NCBI RefSeq assembly: GCF_000466165.1
Contig: NZ_KE951476.1
Location: forward strand, 16,190 to 80,189
Reading direction: 5' to 3'
Origin: Actinobaculum sp. oral taxon 183 str. F0552
GTDB taxonomy: Bacteria > Actinomycetota > Actinomycetes > Actinomycetales > Actinomycetaceae
DNA length: 64,000 bases
Positions 34,898 to 43,875 of this stretch are shown here, in pieces. A model generated the notes under the pieces. That model was not told the origin of the DNA. It was given only the letters and a program-made list of their open reading frames with translations, and searched no databases. Within the stretch, counting starts at the first letter, position 1, and every line of letters starts with the position of its first letter. The position numbers were made by a program, and so were the translations under genes.

Positions 34898-34971
34898 GGG
34901 GGCGAGTCTACCTGCCGAATGCGGGTTGCTGCCTTCGGACGCCGTGGGCAGTAGTCTGGCATAGTGGGATT

Positions 34972-35844
34972 ATGCACCCGCGGATCGTTCTCGCCGCCAC
35001 TCCCATCGGCAACGACGACGACGCCTCGCCGCGCTTGAGGGAGGAACTCGAGAAGGCCGACGTGATAGCCGCCGAGGACACGCGTCGCCTTCGCGCCCTG
35101 GCCGGCCGCCTCGGCTTGAGCCTGCGAGGCAGGGTCCTCTCCTATCACGAGCACAACGAGGATCAGCGGGTCCCCTACCTTCTGGAACTGGCCGCGACGG
35201 GGCGGAAGGTGATCGTCGTCACGGACGCGGGAATGCCCTCGGTGTCGGATCCGGGGTACAGGCTCGTCGTTAGAGCCGCCGAAGCGGGAATCGCCGTGAC
35301 GGTGGTTCCCGGACCGTCGGCCGTGCTGACGGCTCTCGTGGCTTCCGGCCTGGCCAGCGACCGCTTCTGCTTCGAAGGATTCCTCCCCCGCAGACCCGGC
35401 GACCTCCGCCGGGCGATCGGGGAGCTGGTCGGGGAGACCCGGACGATGGTCTTCTTCGAGTCGCCCCGGCGACTGGGCGCCTCCCTGCGGGCGCTGCGCG
35501 AGGGCCTCGGCTCCGCACGCCGCGCCTGCGTATGCAGGGAGCTCACGAAAACCCACGAGGATGTCGTGCGAGGCACCCTGGGAGAGCTCGCCGAACGCTT
35601 CGACGGCGAAGTCCTCGGGGAGGTCGTCGTGGTCGTCGCAGGCGGGCGGCGGCCGGAAGCGGACGCCGACGCCGCTGCGGCTGAGGTCCTCGCCCTGGCC
35701 GACGCCGGACTCCGCCTCAAAGACGCCGCTGCGCATGTGGCCGGACGGACCGGCACGCGAACCAAAGACCTCTACGAGGCCGCCGTGCGGAGAAGGGACG
35801 TTCGGGATGCCGAGGCTTCGGGTGCGCGCGGCCGGCCGCGCTGA
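34972..35844 (+). CDS. rsmI: 16S rRNA (cytidine-1402 2'-O)-methyltransferase
   Basis: The 290-residue product has the RsmI pattern: [86 protein letters not shown] and the C-terminal helical part. It methylates the ribose of C1402 in the decoding centre. There is no Shine-Dalgarno, but CATAGT ends six bases before the ATG, so the mRNA is probably leaderless. Confidence 0.95.
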   Translation: MHPRIVLAATPIGNDDDASPRLREELEKADVIAAEDTRRLRALAGRLGLSLRGRVLSYHEHNEDQRVPYLLELAATGRKVIVVTDAGMPSVSDPGYRLVVRAAEAGIAVTVVPGPSAVLTALVASGLASDRFCFEGFLPRRPGDLRRAIGELVGETRTMVFFESPRRLGASLRALREGLGSARRACVCRELTKTHEDVVRGTLGELAERFDGEVLGEVVVVVAGGRRPEADADAAAAEVLALADAGLRLKDAAAHVAGRTGTRTKDLYEAAVRRRDVRDAEASGARGRPR

Positions 35845-35953
35845 CGGGCGGCTGCGGTGGCGCGGCCGGCCGCCTTGTGCGGCATGAGGAGGCGAACCGC
35901 ATGAGGGCCGCTTGCGGTCGATTCGCCGCAGGGACTTCACAAAGACGGTTCAG

Positions 35954-35972
35954 TGAGGATACCCTAACCGCA
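35954..35972 (+). promoter_or_regulatory. DtxR/IdeR-like iron box
   Basis: TGAGGATACCCTAACCGCA agrees at about 14 of 19 positions with the iron-box consensus TTAGGTTAGSCTAACCTAA, including the AGG, TA and CCTAACC parts. It lies 28 bases before the GTG of the DUF2470-type gene, where a bound repressor would block transcription. Confidence 0.5.
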
Positions 35973-36000
35973 TTGGACCTATACGTGGAGGGCATCGACT

Positions 36001-36870
36001 GTGAACCCTGATCTATCGCTCTACCCCAATCGCGAGGCGATCGCGGCCCAGACCTGGCAGGCGCGCAGCCGTTCCTGCGTCCACCGTCTGCTGGCCGGCG
36101 CGGGGCAGGCGGGTCTCGTCGCGTATCGAGAGGATCCCATGCTGACGCTCGCCGCGCTCGCCCATGGGCTGACCTCCGAAGGCGAAATAGTCGTCGCGAC
36201 CGCGGAAGGCGAACTGAGCGAACACCTGGCCCCCGGGGAGGCGAGGGGCATGGACGCCCGGTTGTCCATAGAGAAGGAGGCCCCCGATCCGGCGATTCAG
36301 ATCGTCGCTTCGGCCGCGCACGCGCTCGGAAGGCTCGAATGGCTCGGCGCCGCCGAGACCGCCGAGCTCCTGGTGTCCGGCAGCCTGCCGGAGCGGGTCG
36401 CCGAGGTAGCCGTCGCGCCCGGAGGCCGGCTCGCCCGCTACTCCACCGGTAGAATCCTCCTGCACGACGCCGCCGGCGTCACCCCGGTGATGTTCGACGA
36501 CGTCCGCGAACAGCACGGCATGGCGATGTGGCAGGCCGAATCGGGGGCCGACCTCTACGAGGCGCCTGGCGGCGAACTGCTCGCGATGGACATCTTGAAC
36601 GGGCATCCGCCGTGCAGGCTGGACTCGCTCTTCGGCAGAGTCCTCGGGGGAGCGGTCCCAGGGGCGCTGCTGTCCCGCCAGGCCGTTCGGATGGGATGCG
36701 AGCACATGACGGCGGCGGTTCTATGCCTCGACGTGGACAGGACCGGGCTCACCCTGATGAAGGTCAGCCACGACGACGCCACCACGGCGTACGTCCCCTT
36801 CGAACGGCCCGTGGCGTCCGGCGCGCAACTGGCCCTCGAACTGTCCGCGCTGTTCGACGCCGGAGGGTGA
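36001..36870 (+). CDS. DUF2470-domain protein, possibly heme/iron related
   Basis: The 289-residue product has a split-barrel-like N-terminal half (AALAHGLTSEGEIVVATAEG, ALGRLEWLGAAETAELL) and a C-terminal DUF2470-like half (CRLDSLFGRVLGGAVPG, TAAVLCLDVDRTGLTLMKV, AYVPFERPVASGAQLALEL). DUF2470 is found in HugZ-type heme-utilisation proteins. The start is a GTG with GGAGGG at a good distance. The iron-box-like site upstream agrees with a role in iron or heme handling, but the assignment rests on pattern memory, not alignment. Confidence 0.6.
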   Translation: MNPDLSLYPNREAIAAQTWQARSRSCVHRLLAGAGQAGLVAYREDPMLTLAALAHGLTSEGEIVVATAEGELSEHLAPGEARGMDARLSIEKEAPDPAIQIVASAAHALGRLEWLGAAETAELLVSGSLPERVAEVAVAPGGRLARYSTGRILLHDAAGVTPVMFDDVREQHGMAMWQAESGADLYEAPGGELLAMDILNGHPPCRLDSLFGRVLGGAVPGALLSRQAVRMGCEHMTAAVLCLDVDRTGLTLMKVSHDDATTAYVPFERPVASGAQLALELSALFDAGG

Positions 36871-36956
36871 GGCTCCGCGCCCGGCAGCGGGCTTCCGGCC
36901 CCGGCCGGATGGAAGAGCTCCGGCGTGCAAGTGCGGACTCGCGCCGGAATCGACGA

Positions 36957-36981
36957 CGTGGGCCCCGAATCGGGGCCCACG
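36957..36981. terminator. Strong terminator between convergent genes
   Basis: CGTGGGCCCCG and CGGGGCCCACG form a perfect 11-base stem around AAT, followed on the plus strand by TTT. It can serve both the DUF2470-type gene and the DUF1540 gene. Confidence 0.85.
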
Positions 36982-37028
36982 TTTCGCGGGATGCCGTCCC
37001 ACGGCCCGACGGCCGGGCGGCGCTCCCG

Positions 37029-37310
37029 TCAGCGAGCGGTGAACGAGGCGCACTCGGCCGTGTCGCCGGCGACATCGATGGCCGGCGCGGTGCACAGCAG
37101 ATCCTTGTTGTGCACGCACTCCAGGCGCTGGCACGCGCCGACGCGGCCATTGGCGACCGGAAGGCCGCCGCGGGCGTCGAGCTTGACGAAAGTGGCGCAG
37201 GTCGGCCTGGCGCCGGTGCCGCCGATGGTGACGGCCAAGGCCGTGCAGCCTCCGTTGTTGTAGGCGCAGGCGGTGGTCGCACACGTCGAGACGAGAGTTT
37301 GGTTGGTCAT
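37029..37310 (-). CDS. DUF1540 protein with two cysteine-rich modules
   Basis: The 93-residue product has two copies of the DUF1540 pattern: CATTACAYNNGGCTALAVTI ending in TCATF, and CQRLECVHNKDLLCTAPAID ending in ECASF. Eight spaced cysteines suggest bound metal, probably zinc. Its role is unknown. GGAGG precedes the ATG at 37310. Confidence 0.88.
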   Translation of the reverse strand: MTNQTLVSTCATTACAYNNGGCTALAVTIGGTGARPTCATFVKLDARGGLPVANGRVGACQRLECVHNKDLLCTAPAIDVAGDTAECASFTAR

Positions 37311-37651
37311 GATGGAAACCTCCGTGCGATGGATGCGTATTCGATGATGGTCTGGGGCGGAGCCGCGAGCCGCGCTCCGAATGTCATACAGCCACGGTAT
37401 GCCCGAATGGATGGCCAGTATAGGAAGGCAGGCAGGCCTGACTCCGCGGCGGCCCTTCGATGTGAGGACGGCCTTATCGGCAGCGATCCGCGCGGGTGCG
37501 CGCTTTGCCGGAGACGTTGCGAAAATGGCGGGATTTGTGCGCGGAACGTGTTTCGTTAAAGGTCACAACGTCGGGACTTTTCCTTGAGGCCGCGCGGATA
37601 ATTGAGCACCGGACGGCTTGCGTAATGTGCGGGCCGCGGGCCTTGCGAAAA
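37311..37651. other. Intergenic stretch without a supported gene
   Basis: These 341 bases should contain the DUF1540 promoter and the end of the HAD transcript. I see no convincing hairpin or gene. Confidence 0.45.
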
Positions 37652-38539
37652 TCATCCCCGCGCGAGCAGCCTGCCGATTGCGTCGACCACGTCCTGGCCG
37701 CACGAGGGGATGCGGCACTGCGCGACGGCGAGGATCTGCGGGTGGGCGTCGGCCACGGCGAAGGAACGTCCGGCCGCTTGGAGCATCTCCATGTCGTTGA
37801 GGTAGTCGCCGAAGGCGGCCGTCTGCTCCGGCGGGACGGCGAGCCGGTCCTGCAGCCTGCGCAGGGCCGCGCCCTTATTCGTCCCCTTCGCCGCGATGTC
37901 CAGCCAGTACCGGCCCGACGTCGCCGCGTGGTGGCTGCCCGCCAGATCGGCGATGAGGGGCTCTGCGAACCTCGTGACGCTCTCGGGATCGAAGAGGGCG
38001 AGTTTGAGGACTTCGTCGTCGAAGTCGAGCAAGTCGGGCAGGATCTCCAGACGCGAATAGTACTTGCGGCACTCGGCCAGGAAAGCTTCGTCGGCGCATT
38101 CGACGTAGGCGCAGCGCTTCCCGCTGACCGTCAGGACGAGCTGCCTGCGGCCGGCGGCCCGGACCCTGTGGACGAGATCCACGGCCACGTCCCGTTCCAG
38201 CGTGGTGGAGTGCAGCTCCTGATCGTCGAGGACGACGTAGCTGCCGTTGTCGGCGATGATCGGCATCCCGTCGATCGCCCGCTCGAACATCCGCGCCAGC
38301 CTGGCGTGCTGCCGCCCGCTGGCGGGGACGAACACCACGCCGCGTTCGCGCATCCGATCCAGCAGCGGCCATAACCCCTCGGGGATGCGACCGCCGGAGT
38401 CGAGCAGGGTCCCGTCCATGTCGGCGACGACCAGCCGCACGCCGGGCCGGCGCGCATCTGGCCGGGGATCCGGCTGGGGCGGGGTGACGGCGTCCTGCGC
38501 CGGCGGCCTGCGAGCGGACGGTGGAGGCGTTGTCGTCAT
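37652..38539 (-). CDS. Cof-type HAD-IIB family phosphatase
   Basis: The 295-residue product has HAD motif 1 (LVVADMDGTLLDSGG, near residue 37), motif 2 (VVFVPASGRQ), a C2-type cap, a Lys (AAKGTNKGAAL) and motif 4 (AFGDYLNDMEML). These cytoplasmic enzymes dephosphorylate sugar phosphates or cofactors. The start at 38539 follows GGAGTACCTCG. The frame stays open upstream to a GTG at 38761 that has its own GGGGGTGAT site, so a longer form cannot be excluded. Confidence 0.88.
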   Translation of the reverse strand: MTTTPPPSARRPPAQDAVTPPQPDPRPDARRPGVRLVVADMDGTLLDSGGRIPEGLWPLLDRMRERGVVFVPASGRQHARLARMFERAIDGMPIIADNGSYVVLDDQELHSTTLERDVAVDLVHRVRAAGRRQLVLTVSGKRCAYVECADEAFLAECRKYYSRLEILPDLLDFDDEVLKLALFDPESVTRFAEPLIADLAGSHHAATSGRYWLDIAAKGTNKGAALRRLQDRLAVPPEQTAAFGDYLNDMEMLQAAGRSFAVADAHPQILAVAQCRIPSCGQDVVDAIGRLLARG

Positions 38540-39184
38540 CGAGGTACTCCGTTCTTCGACGCTCAGCCTATCGGATCTTTCCGTCCTATCGCGCCGCCGA
38601 TGCCCATGCCTGCGATGCCCGCCGCAGGCGTGGGCGCCTCGCCTCGGCGCTCCGCAACGCGAAGGGCGGGAGACGATCCACGTGTCGTCTCCCGCCCGCC
38701 ACCGGAAACCGGGCGATGAAGGGAAGCCGCCCGGACGGCGGTGCGTCCGTTCGTCGTGCACGTATCACCCCCTTCGGCCGCCCCCGCGGGCGGAGAGATG
38801 GCGGACACGGTCACGTACACACATGGGCTCACCCTATCGGCGTGTCCGCTTCATTCGGTTGACGACCACCATGGAACCTCCCCGACCTTGAGCGGGCCTG
38901 TGGCGAGCCTGAGAAAGTCCGGAACACTCGGGCCGGAATCGGCGAAGTCTCGCCCTCCCGATCCGCAGCGCAACGTCTCAATCTGCGGCCTCTATTGTGT
39001 TCCGAGCTCGACACTGCAAGACTCGATTCGGGTTCCACCTGCGCCGTACAGCCGATCCGAAGCGCCCTCGAACCCAGCACGGCTTCTGCCCCGCCGTACC
39101 CGGCTCCCCAAGCGCTCTCCGACCCGCGCCCGACGCGTCAGGCCGACGCCCCGCCCGCTATCCAGATAATCGAAAGGACCCGCA
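38540..39184. other. Long non-coding gap before the siderophore-interacting fusion gene
   Basis: These 645 bases have no gene I can support. They contain a 13-base perfect hairpin (38664-38697), a GTG-starting extension of the HAD frame with a good ribosome site, and on the minus strand a short frame from near 38832 rich in Pro/Ala. The promoter of the 39185 gene lies at the right end. Confidence 0.5.
38664..38697. terminator. Terminator-like hairpin with no obvious parent gene
   Basis: GGGCGGGAGACGA and TCGTCTCCCGCCC pair perfectly over 13 bases around TCCACGTG. No recognised gene ends next to it, so it may end a small RNA or leader transcript, or attenuate the HAD gene. Confidence 0.6.
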
Positions 39185-41224
39185 ATGGCCCGCCTGCGCC
39201 GCTCCATCGACGCCTACGGCATCACGACACGGACCCTGGAAGTCCTGCGCGTGGCCGACGTGACCCCGGGGATGAGACGAGTGACGATGGGCGGCCCCCA
39301 GCTCGCCGCGCACATCGCCCCGAACGGCAATCCCGTGGCGGCATTCCGCTCCGACGGATTCGACGACGCGATCGAGGTCGTCCTCGACCGGCCCGATCAG
39401 CCCGGGACCGACCGGCCCACCCAGGGCAGAGGCGTCGTCCGCTGGCCCCGCGACGGCGCGCACATCCTCTCCAGGGCCTACACTGTGCGCCGGTGGGATG
39501 CCGAAGCCGGGGAGATCGACGTCGACGTCGTTCGCCGCGTTGGCGGGCCCGGAACCGCGTGGGTGCAGCGCGTGCGCCCGGGAGACGAGATCCAGATCGT
39601 CGGGCCGAAGGCCTCGGCCGGCCACCCCGAAGGCGTCGCGTGGACCCTGGCCGCCGGAGACGAAACAGCCCTGCCCGCCATCGGACGCTGGCTGGAGGAA
39701 TGGCCGGAGGGCGCTCGCGGACGGGTCTTCGTGGAGATCGGGGAGGACTCGCACCGCCAGGACCTGCCCATCCCCGAAGGCGTCGAACTGACGTGGCTCA
39801 GCAGGCGAGGAGCCGCGCCCGGCACCGCCCCGCTGCTCCTCGACGCCATCCGCTCCGCCGAATGGTGGGACGGGACGCCGTACGTCTGGGTCGCCGGCGA
39901 AGCCGCCGCCCTCGCGTCGATCCGCAGATGGCTGCGCAACGACGCCGGACTGCCCCGGGACTGCGTCGAAGTGTCGCGATACTGGCGACGCTCCGCATCC
40001 GAAGGGGAATCGGATCGGGGCGCACAGACCCGAGGCCGGTCCGGGACGCTGGGCCAGCCCGGCGTGTGGGGCCCGGATGCGGCGAACGGCCGACTCGAAG
40101 CCATCTACCGCAAGGCCGACATCTTCCCAGGCTTCGCCCTGCGCGTGGCAGCCACCATCGGACTGGCCGACGCGCTCGCGGACGGCCCGCGAACCGCCCG
40201 CCAGATCGCCGAACGGCTGGGCATCGACAGGGCCGGGGCGCCCAAGCTCCTGCGCTATCTCGAGAGCATCGGGATCGTGAAGGCAAGGCCGGGAGGGGCA
40301 GTCGAGGCGGGAGCCGCGGACGGGACGGAGACGACCGGCACCTCGGACGCCGCGCCGGGCATGGTCGCCTACACTCTGACGGAGCTGGGCCGCGAACTGG
40401 AGGACGAACGAATCGCCGAGGCACTGGGCCTGAGCAATCCGGATGTGGTCAAGGAGATCGGCGGCATGCTCTCCCTGGCCCCCGCCGTGGCGGGCAAGCG
40501 CAGCGACGATGACGTCGAACACTGGTTCAGCGCGCCCTTCAGCGACGGCGCCAAGCATCACCCCGGGATCTTGGCCGAGAAAGTCGCTCAGGAGGCCGAG
40601 CAGGCCTCCTACAACGCCGGCTCCCTGGCAGCCGATCCCGTCTTCGAAGGCGACTCGTACGTCATCGTCGGGGGAACGGGAGGGATCGAATACGCCACGG
40701 CCCTCGTCGAGGTGTACGAGGACATGCTGGTGGTCGTCATGGTGTCGGAGTACGAACAGGACGAAAAGCAGCGCAGCGGATCCCACCCGCGCATCGTCTT
40801 CGTGGACGACCCCGTGGAGGCCGTCAAAGCGGTGTTCACGCATTCGATGCTGACAACCGGCGAGCCGTCGAAACCGGACGCGATCTTCTTCACGAACCTC
40901 AGCTCGCCGAACGACGACGAGTCGCTCGCGATGGTCCTGGGCTCGGCCGCCTCCACCCTGGCCGAGGGCGGCCATCTGCTCCTCCTCGAAGACGTGCTCG
41001 ACCCGACCGCCGCCACCGGCTGCGACTACGAGGCCGACCTCGTCGAATTCTCCCTGGGCGGCGGGGGCATCCGCACAGACGACGAATTCCTCGCGGTCTT
41101 CCAGCAGGCGGGCCTCAGACTCCGGGGCCGCCACGCGATCGGGTGGGGGCGCACGCTCTTCGAACTGGAGCACGTGAAGAAACCGGACCGATCCGAGGAA
41201 CCCGACCAGACCGCGGACGCATGA
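39185..41224 (+). CDS. Siderophore-interacting flavoprotein fused to an O-methyltransferase-like domain
   Basis: The 679-residue product has two parts. Residues 1 to about 285 are a siderophore-interacting protein: a FAD-binding motif (SRAYTVRRW), VDVVRRVGGPGTAWVQRV, the NAD(P)H region (WTLAAGDETALPAIGRWLEE) and the ending CVEVSRYWRR. From about 300, after a linker, come a winged-helix dimerisation region (GFALRVAATIGLADALADG, then TARQIAERLGIDRAG) and a Rossmann-like part with a Gly-rich loop near 490 (SYVIVGGTGGIEYATAL) and AASTLAEGGHLLLLEDVLD, as in small-molecule O-methyltransferases. The first half reduces ferric siderophores to release iron. GAAAGGA precedes the ATG. Confidence 0.85.
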   Translation: MARLRRSIDAYGITTRTLEVLRVADVTPGMRRVTMGGPQLAAHIAPNGNPVAAFRSDGFDDAIEVVLDRPDQPGTDRPTQGRGVVRWPRDGAHILSRAYTVRRWDAEAGEIDVDVVRRVGGPGTAWVQRVRPGDEIQIVGPKASAGHPEGVAWTLAAGDETALPAIGRWLEEWPEGARGRVFVEIGEDSHRQDLPIPEGVELTWLSRRGAAPGTAPLLLDAIRSAEWWDGTPYVWVAGEAAALASIRRWLRNDAGLPRDCVEVSRYWRRSASEGESDRGAQTRGRSGTLGQPGVWGPDAANGRLEAIYRKADIFPGFALRVAATIGLADALADGPRTARQIAERLGIDRAGAPKLLRYLESIGIVKARPGGAVEAGAADGTETTGTSDAAPGMVAYTLTELGRELEDERIAEALGLSNPDVVKEIGGMLSLAPAVAGKRSDDDVEHWFSAPFSDGAKHHPGILAEKVAQEAEQASYNAGSLAADPVFEGDSYVIVGGTGGIEYATALVEVYEDMLVVVMVSEYEQDEKQRSGSHPRIVFVDDPVEAVKAVFTHSMLTTGEPSKPDAIFFTNLSSPNDDESLAMVLGSAASTLAEGGHLLLLEDVLDPTAATGCDYEADLVEFSLGGGGIRTDDEFLAVFQQAGLRLRGRHAIGWGRTLFELEHVKKPDRSEEPDQTADA

Positions 41225-41388
41225 TCCGGCGGGCCCGCGCGGCCTGCAGTCGCGGCTCCGCTCGACTGGGGTCCGGCAGGCGAGATCGGCTTCGAGACGA
41301 TGGACACGCGGCTCCACTCGGCTGAGCTCGGCAGGCGAGACCCACCGGGCTGACGACTCGCCGGCGACGGACGCCCAGACTCCTCAGG

Positions 41389-41426
41389 GAGGACTGGGCT
41401 ACTCAGAGAGGACCGGGCTACTCAGG
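41389..41426. repeat. Two tandem 19-base repeats
   Basis: GAGGAC[TC]GGGCTACTCAG[AG] occurs at 41389 and 41408 in the convergent gap between the siderophore fusion and the nicotinamidase-like gene. No function is evident. Confidence 0.6.
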
Positions 41427-41455
41427 CGGACTATCTCTCAGGCTGCCCAGGCCCG

Positions 41456-42424
41456 TTAGGCCGGAGGCCGGCGGCTGCCCGGAGCCCCAGGGTCGAAGTC
41501 GATGTCGGAGAAGTCGAAGTCCGCCTCGTCGACCTCGTCGGAGAAGTCGACGTCCTCCTCAAGGTCGTCGAGCTCCTCCAGGACGTCGAGCTCCTCGAGC
41601 AGGTCGTCGGCGTCCAGGTCGGCCAAACCGTCGACATCCGCGAAGAGGCCGGCGGCGCCCGCCTCGCCTCCGCTTGGGACGTCCAGGTTGTCGTCTAAGC
41701 CGTCGAAGTCATCCAGGTTATCGTAGTCGTCAAGGTCGCCGAGGTCGTCCAGTTCGCCCCCAGCGAAGCCGGATCCGTCGCCGTGCGGTTCGTCCGCGAA
41801 GTCGCCGGGGATCGGAGCGTCCTCGCCCTCCTCGTAGAATCCGAAGGCCGACGCCGTGGGGATCTGCTCGACTCCCGCCTCGTCCATCTCGCGGCGCGCG
41901 TCCTCGCCGGTTTCGGGACTCACGGGGACGGTGAGGTCCGAGAGCACCCGAGTGCGCCAGCCCAGGCGCAGAGCGTCGAGGGCGGTTTCCTTCACGCAGT
42001 GGGATTCCGCCAGGCCCACCACGTCGATGGCCTGGATCCCGGCGGCGCGCAGGATCTCCTCGAGGGTTCGCCCCTCCGCGTCCTTTCCCTCGAAGCCGGA
42101 GTAGGCCGCCGAGTACTCTCCCTTCTTCACCGAGGCGTCCAGGGGGAGCGAGGCGATCGCCTCGTGCAGTTCGGCCTCGGCCGTTCCCGCCACCCCGTGC
42201 TCGGGCCAGGTGTCCACGAAGTCGGGCGTGTCCGAGAAGTGGGAGCCGGGGTTGACGTGCCAGTCCTGGGTGGTGACGAGGAGCTCGTACTCGTCCGCGT
42301 TCTCCGTGACGAAATCGGCGATCCGCTCGGCAACGGCATTGCCGCCTTCGACGCCCAGGGCACCGCCTTCGCAGAAGGTGGGCTGAACGTCGACGATGAT
42401 CAGGGCACGTGTGTCTTCTTCCAT
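41456..42424 (-). CDS. Nicotinamidase/isochorismatase-family hydrolase with acidic C-terminal tail
   Basis: The 322-residue product has the cysteine-hydrolase fold with the nicotinamidase triad: Asp in ALIIVDVQPTFCEGG, Lys in ASVKKGEYSAAYSGF, and Cys in AESHCVKETALDALRLG; metal ligands are in TTQDWHVNPGSHFSDTP. PncA turns nicotinamide into nicotinate for NAD synthesis. After about residue 200 there are some 120 residues made mostly of Asp, Glu, Leu, Phe and Gly (for example DDLGDLDDYDNLDDFDGLDD), not present in ordinary PncA. CAGGAGG precedes the start. Confidence 0.85.
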   Translation of the reverse strand: MEEDTRALIIVDVQPTFCEGGALGVEGGNAVAERIADFVTENADEYELLVTTQDWHVNPGSHFSDTPDFVDTWPEHGVAGTAEAELHEAIASLPLDASVKKGEYSAAYSGFEGKDAEGRTLEEILRAAGIQAIDVVGLAESHCVKETALDALRLGWRTRVLSDLTVPVSPETGEDARREMDEAGVEQIPTASAFGFYEEGEDAPIPGDFADEPHGDGSGFAGGELDDLGDLDDYDNLDDFDGLDDNLDVPSGGEAGAAGLFADVDGLADLDADDLLEELDVLEELDDLEEDVDFSDEVDEADFDFSDIDFDPGAPGSRRPPA

Positions 42425-42610
42425 GGGATTCCTCCTGCCTGGCGGGTGGAATGTGGTTGAATACCTTGGAAAGATCGTAGCGCGTCCGGTCCGTGGACGC
42501 CGCCAGGCCGAGGGCGCCGGCGAGCTCAAACCGGCGGGCCCGGCCGCGCCCTCCTTTCACGCGCCGAGAGTCGATCCCAGGCGGAGTAGCCCGCCCGAGG
42601 AACGGGGCCG

Positions 42611-42931
42611 TCAAAGCGGGCGCATCCGCCGGGCCGCCCCCGTCTTTCCCTTCACCCACTGGGAGACGGATTCCTCGGTCGAGGAGAAGTTCGCCTGTGC
42701 CCCCAGCACTCCGCGCTGGTAGATGGCGATCCGCTTGGAGAAGAGCATGCGCATTTCCTCCAGGGCGTCGGCTGCGCGTTCCGCGGGGGCGCCCAGATCG
42801 GCGCCTATGAGCTTGTCATTGGAGGAGCGCACTTTTTCGATGCTCGCCATTCTGTGGAGAAGATCAGCCGCGTTCTCACTGGTGAGTTCGAGCTTTCTGG
42901 CGGTGGAATCCGAAAAAGACAAGGTTGACAT
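42611..42931 (-). CDS. Small helical protein, possibly WXG100-superfamily-like
   Basis: The 106-residue product is predicted helical throughout (STARKLELTSENAADLLHRM, APAERAADALEEMRMLFSKR, TEESVSQWVKGKTG). Length, lack of signal peptide and position beside a DUF1023-type hydrolase and lipoprotein suit a type VII-type partner, but no WxG is present, so this is only a guess. Its first 31 residues recur almost unchanged in the truncated copy at 43876-43969. It starts eight bases after the lipoprotein stop. Confidence 0.55.
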   Translation of the reverse strand: MSTLSFSDSTARKLELTSENAADLLHRMASIEKVRSSNDKLIGADLGAPAERAADALEEMRMLFSKRIAIYQRGVLGAQANFSSTEESVSQWVKGKTGAARRMRPL

Positions 42932-42939
42932 GTTTTCTT

Positions 42940-43638
42940 CTATTTTCGCGTGTTTTTATGTGATGGTGGCGTGTATGGTTTAGTCTGTTGTTGAGGCAGG
43001 GCTGGGAGTGCCGGTGGTGTGTTGGGGTCGGGTGCTTGGTCTGGCCAAATCTCGTGGTCCATGGTGTAGAGCGCGCGGCCTGAGCCGCGGAGCCTCTGGG
43101 GGACGACTTCCGCTCCTTCGGGCCAATTCTCGAAGAGCTGCGTCCCCTTCGCACATCCAGAGCCTACTTGTAAGGCGGTAGACTTTTCGAAGCCTAAGCT
43201 AATTTCAGCTGCGGTGTTTGGATTGTAGAACGTCACCGAACGTCCTTCGTCAGCGTTTGGATCTTTCTGGGGAGGCTCGAAGCCATAGGGTTTGACGATC
43301 TCGTAGACGCGTTTGACGGCGGCCTCCCACTTGTCCTTCCCGAGCGGGGCGGCGGCTCCCAGGGAGTAGGACTCGGCGGTGTAGCCCTCAGGACAGTCAA
43401 CGGCTGCAGTGCGTATTTGCTCTCCGCCTTCGAAGCGGGTCCACTCGCCGAGGCCGAACTCCTTGGTGAGAACGTCGTAGAGATAGACCAAGAGAGTCAA
43501 CGCCTCACGGCGAGCCTGGGCGATGGGAACGGCTCGAGGGCTGTTCGGCGTGGCCCGCTCACCGAAGTACTTTCCACTGTCGTTGCCGCACGCCGTGAAC
43601 ACGATGGTGCCCACGACCAGTGCCACGGCGATGCGCAT
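42940..43638 (-). CDS. Lipoprotein, second copy
   Basis: From the ATG at 43638 the 232-residue product has a lipoprotein signal (MRIAVALVVGTIVFTACGND, lipobox FTAC), then the same sequence as the copy at 43976-44692, with a variable stretch near the middle (PQKDPNADEGRSVTFYNPNT) and a Pro/Gln/Thr-rich tail. Unlike the first copy it has lost the normal start and ribosome site: the frame runs back in phase into a fragment of the alpha/beta hydrolase (to 43803 and beyond). It may be poorly expressed or made as a fusion without a usable signal peptide. Confidence 0.65.
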   Translation of the reverse strand: MRIAVALVVGTIVFTACGNDSGKYFGERATPNSPRAVPIAQARREALTLLVYLYDVLTKEFGLGEWTRFEGGEQIRTAAVDCPEGYTAESYSLGAAAPLGKDKWEAAVKRVYEIVKPYGFEPPQKDPNADEGRSVTFYNPNTAAEISLGFEKSTALQVGSGCAKGTQLFENWPEGAEVVPQRLRGSGRALYTMDHEIWPDQAPDPNTPPALPALPQQQTKPYTPPSHKNTRK

Positions 43639-43866
43639 TCGCTGCGAAAACCCGATACCCGGACTAAAGCGCTTGAATTTTCGATTCCAGGCCGGGTCGC
43701 CTCTGAACCGTCCGCCTGCAGAGGCGATCAGGTCTCCCGATGCTCTGCCGATGTGTATCTGCCCAGAGAACATATTGCGCTTACCATTTCTGCTCGTTCC
43801 CAAACCAGGAGATCCGACGCCGACCGCTTCGTCGGGAGCCGTTGAACCGCGTAACTCGTTGCTCTA
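43639..43866 (-). pseudogene. Scar of the DUF1023-type hydrolase C-terminal region
   Basis: Read on the minus strand this encodes SNELRGSTAPDEAVGVGSPG, then LGTSRNGKRNMFSGQIHIGR, ASGDLIASAGG and DPAWNRKFKRF, parallel to GNGLSGSTAPDEAIGVGSPG, LGTNSSSKLNMFPGHVYIGS, APGDIVASSSW and DPSLNPFFKHF of the hydrolase at 44705-45430. It is joined at its start to the truncated small-protein gene and at its end, in frame, to the second lipoprotein. These are two recombination joints. Confidence 0.8.
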
Positions 43867-43875
43867 GCGGTAGAC

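Noticed and set aside
42940..43803. Treating the 287-codon frame as one genuine fusion protein
   Set aside because: Its first 55 residues are a hydrolase scar and would hide the lipoprotein signal, so the ATG at 43638 is the more sensible start.
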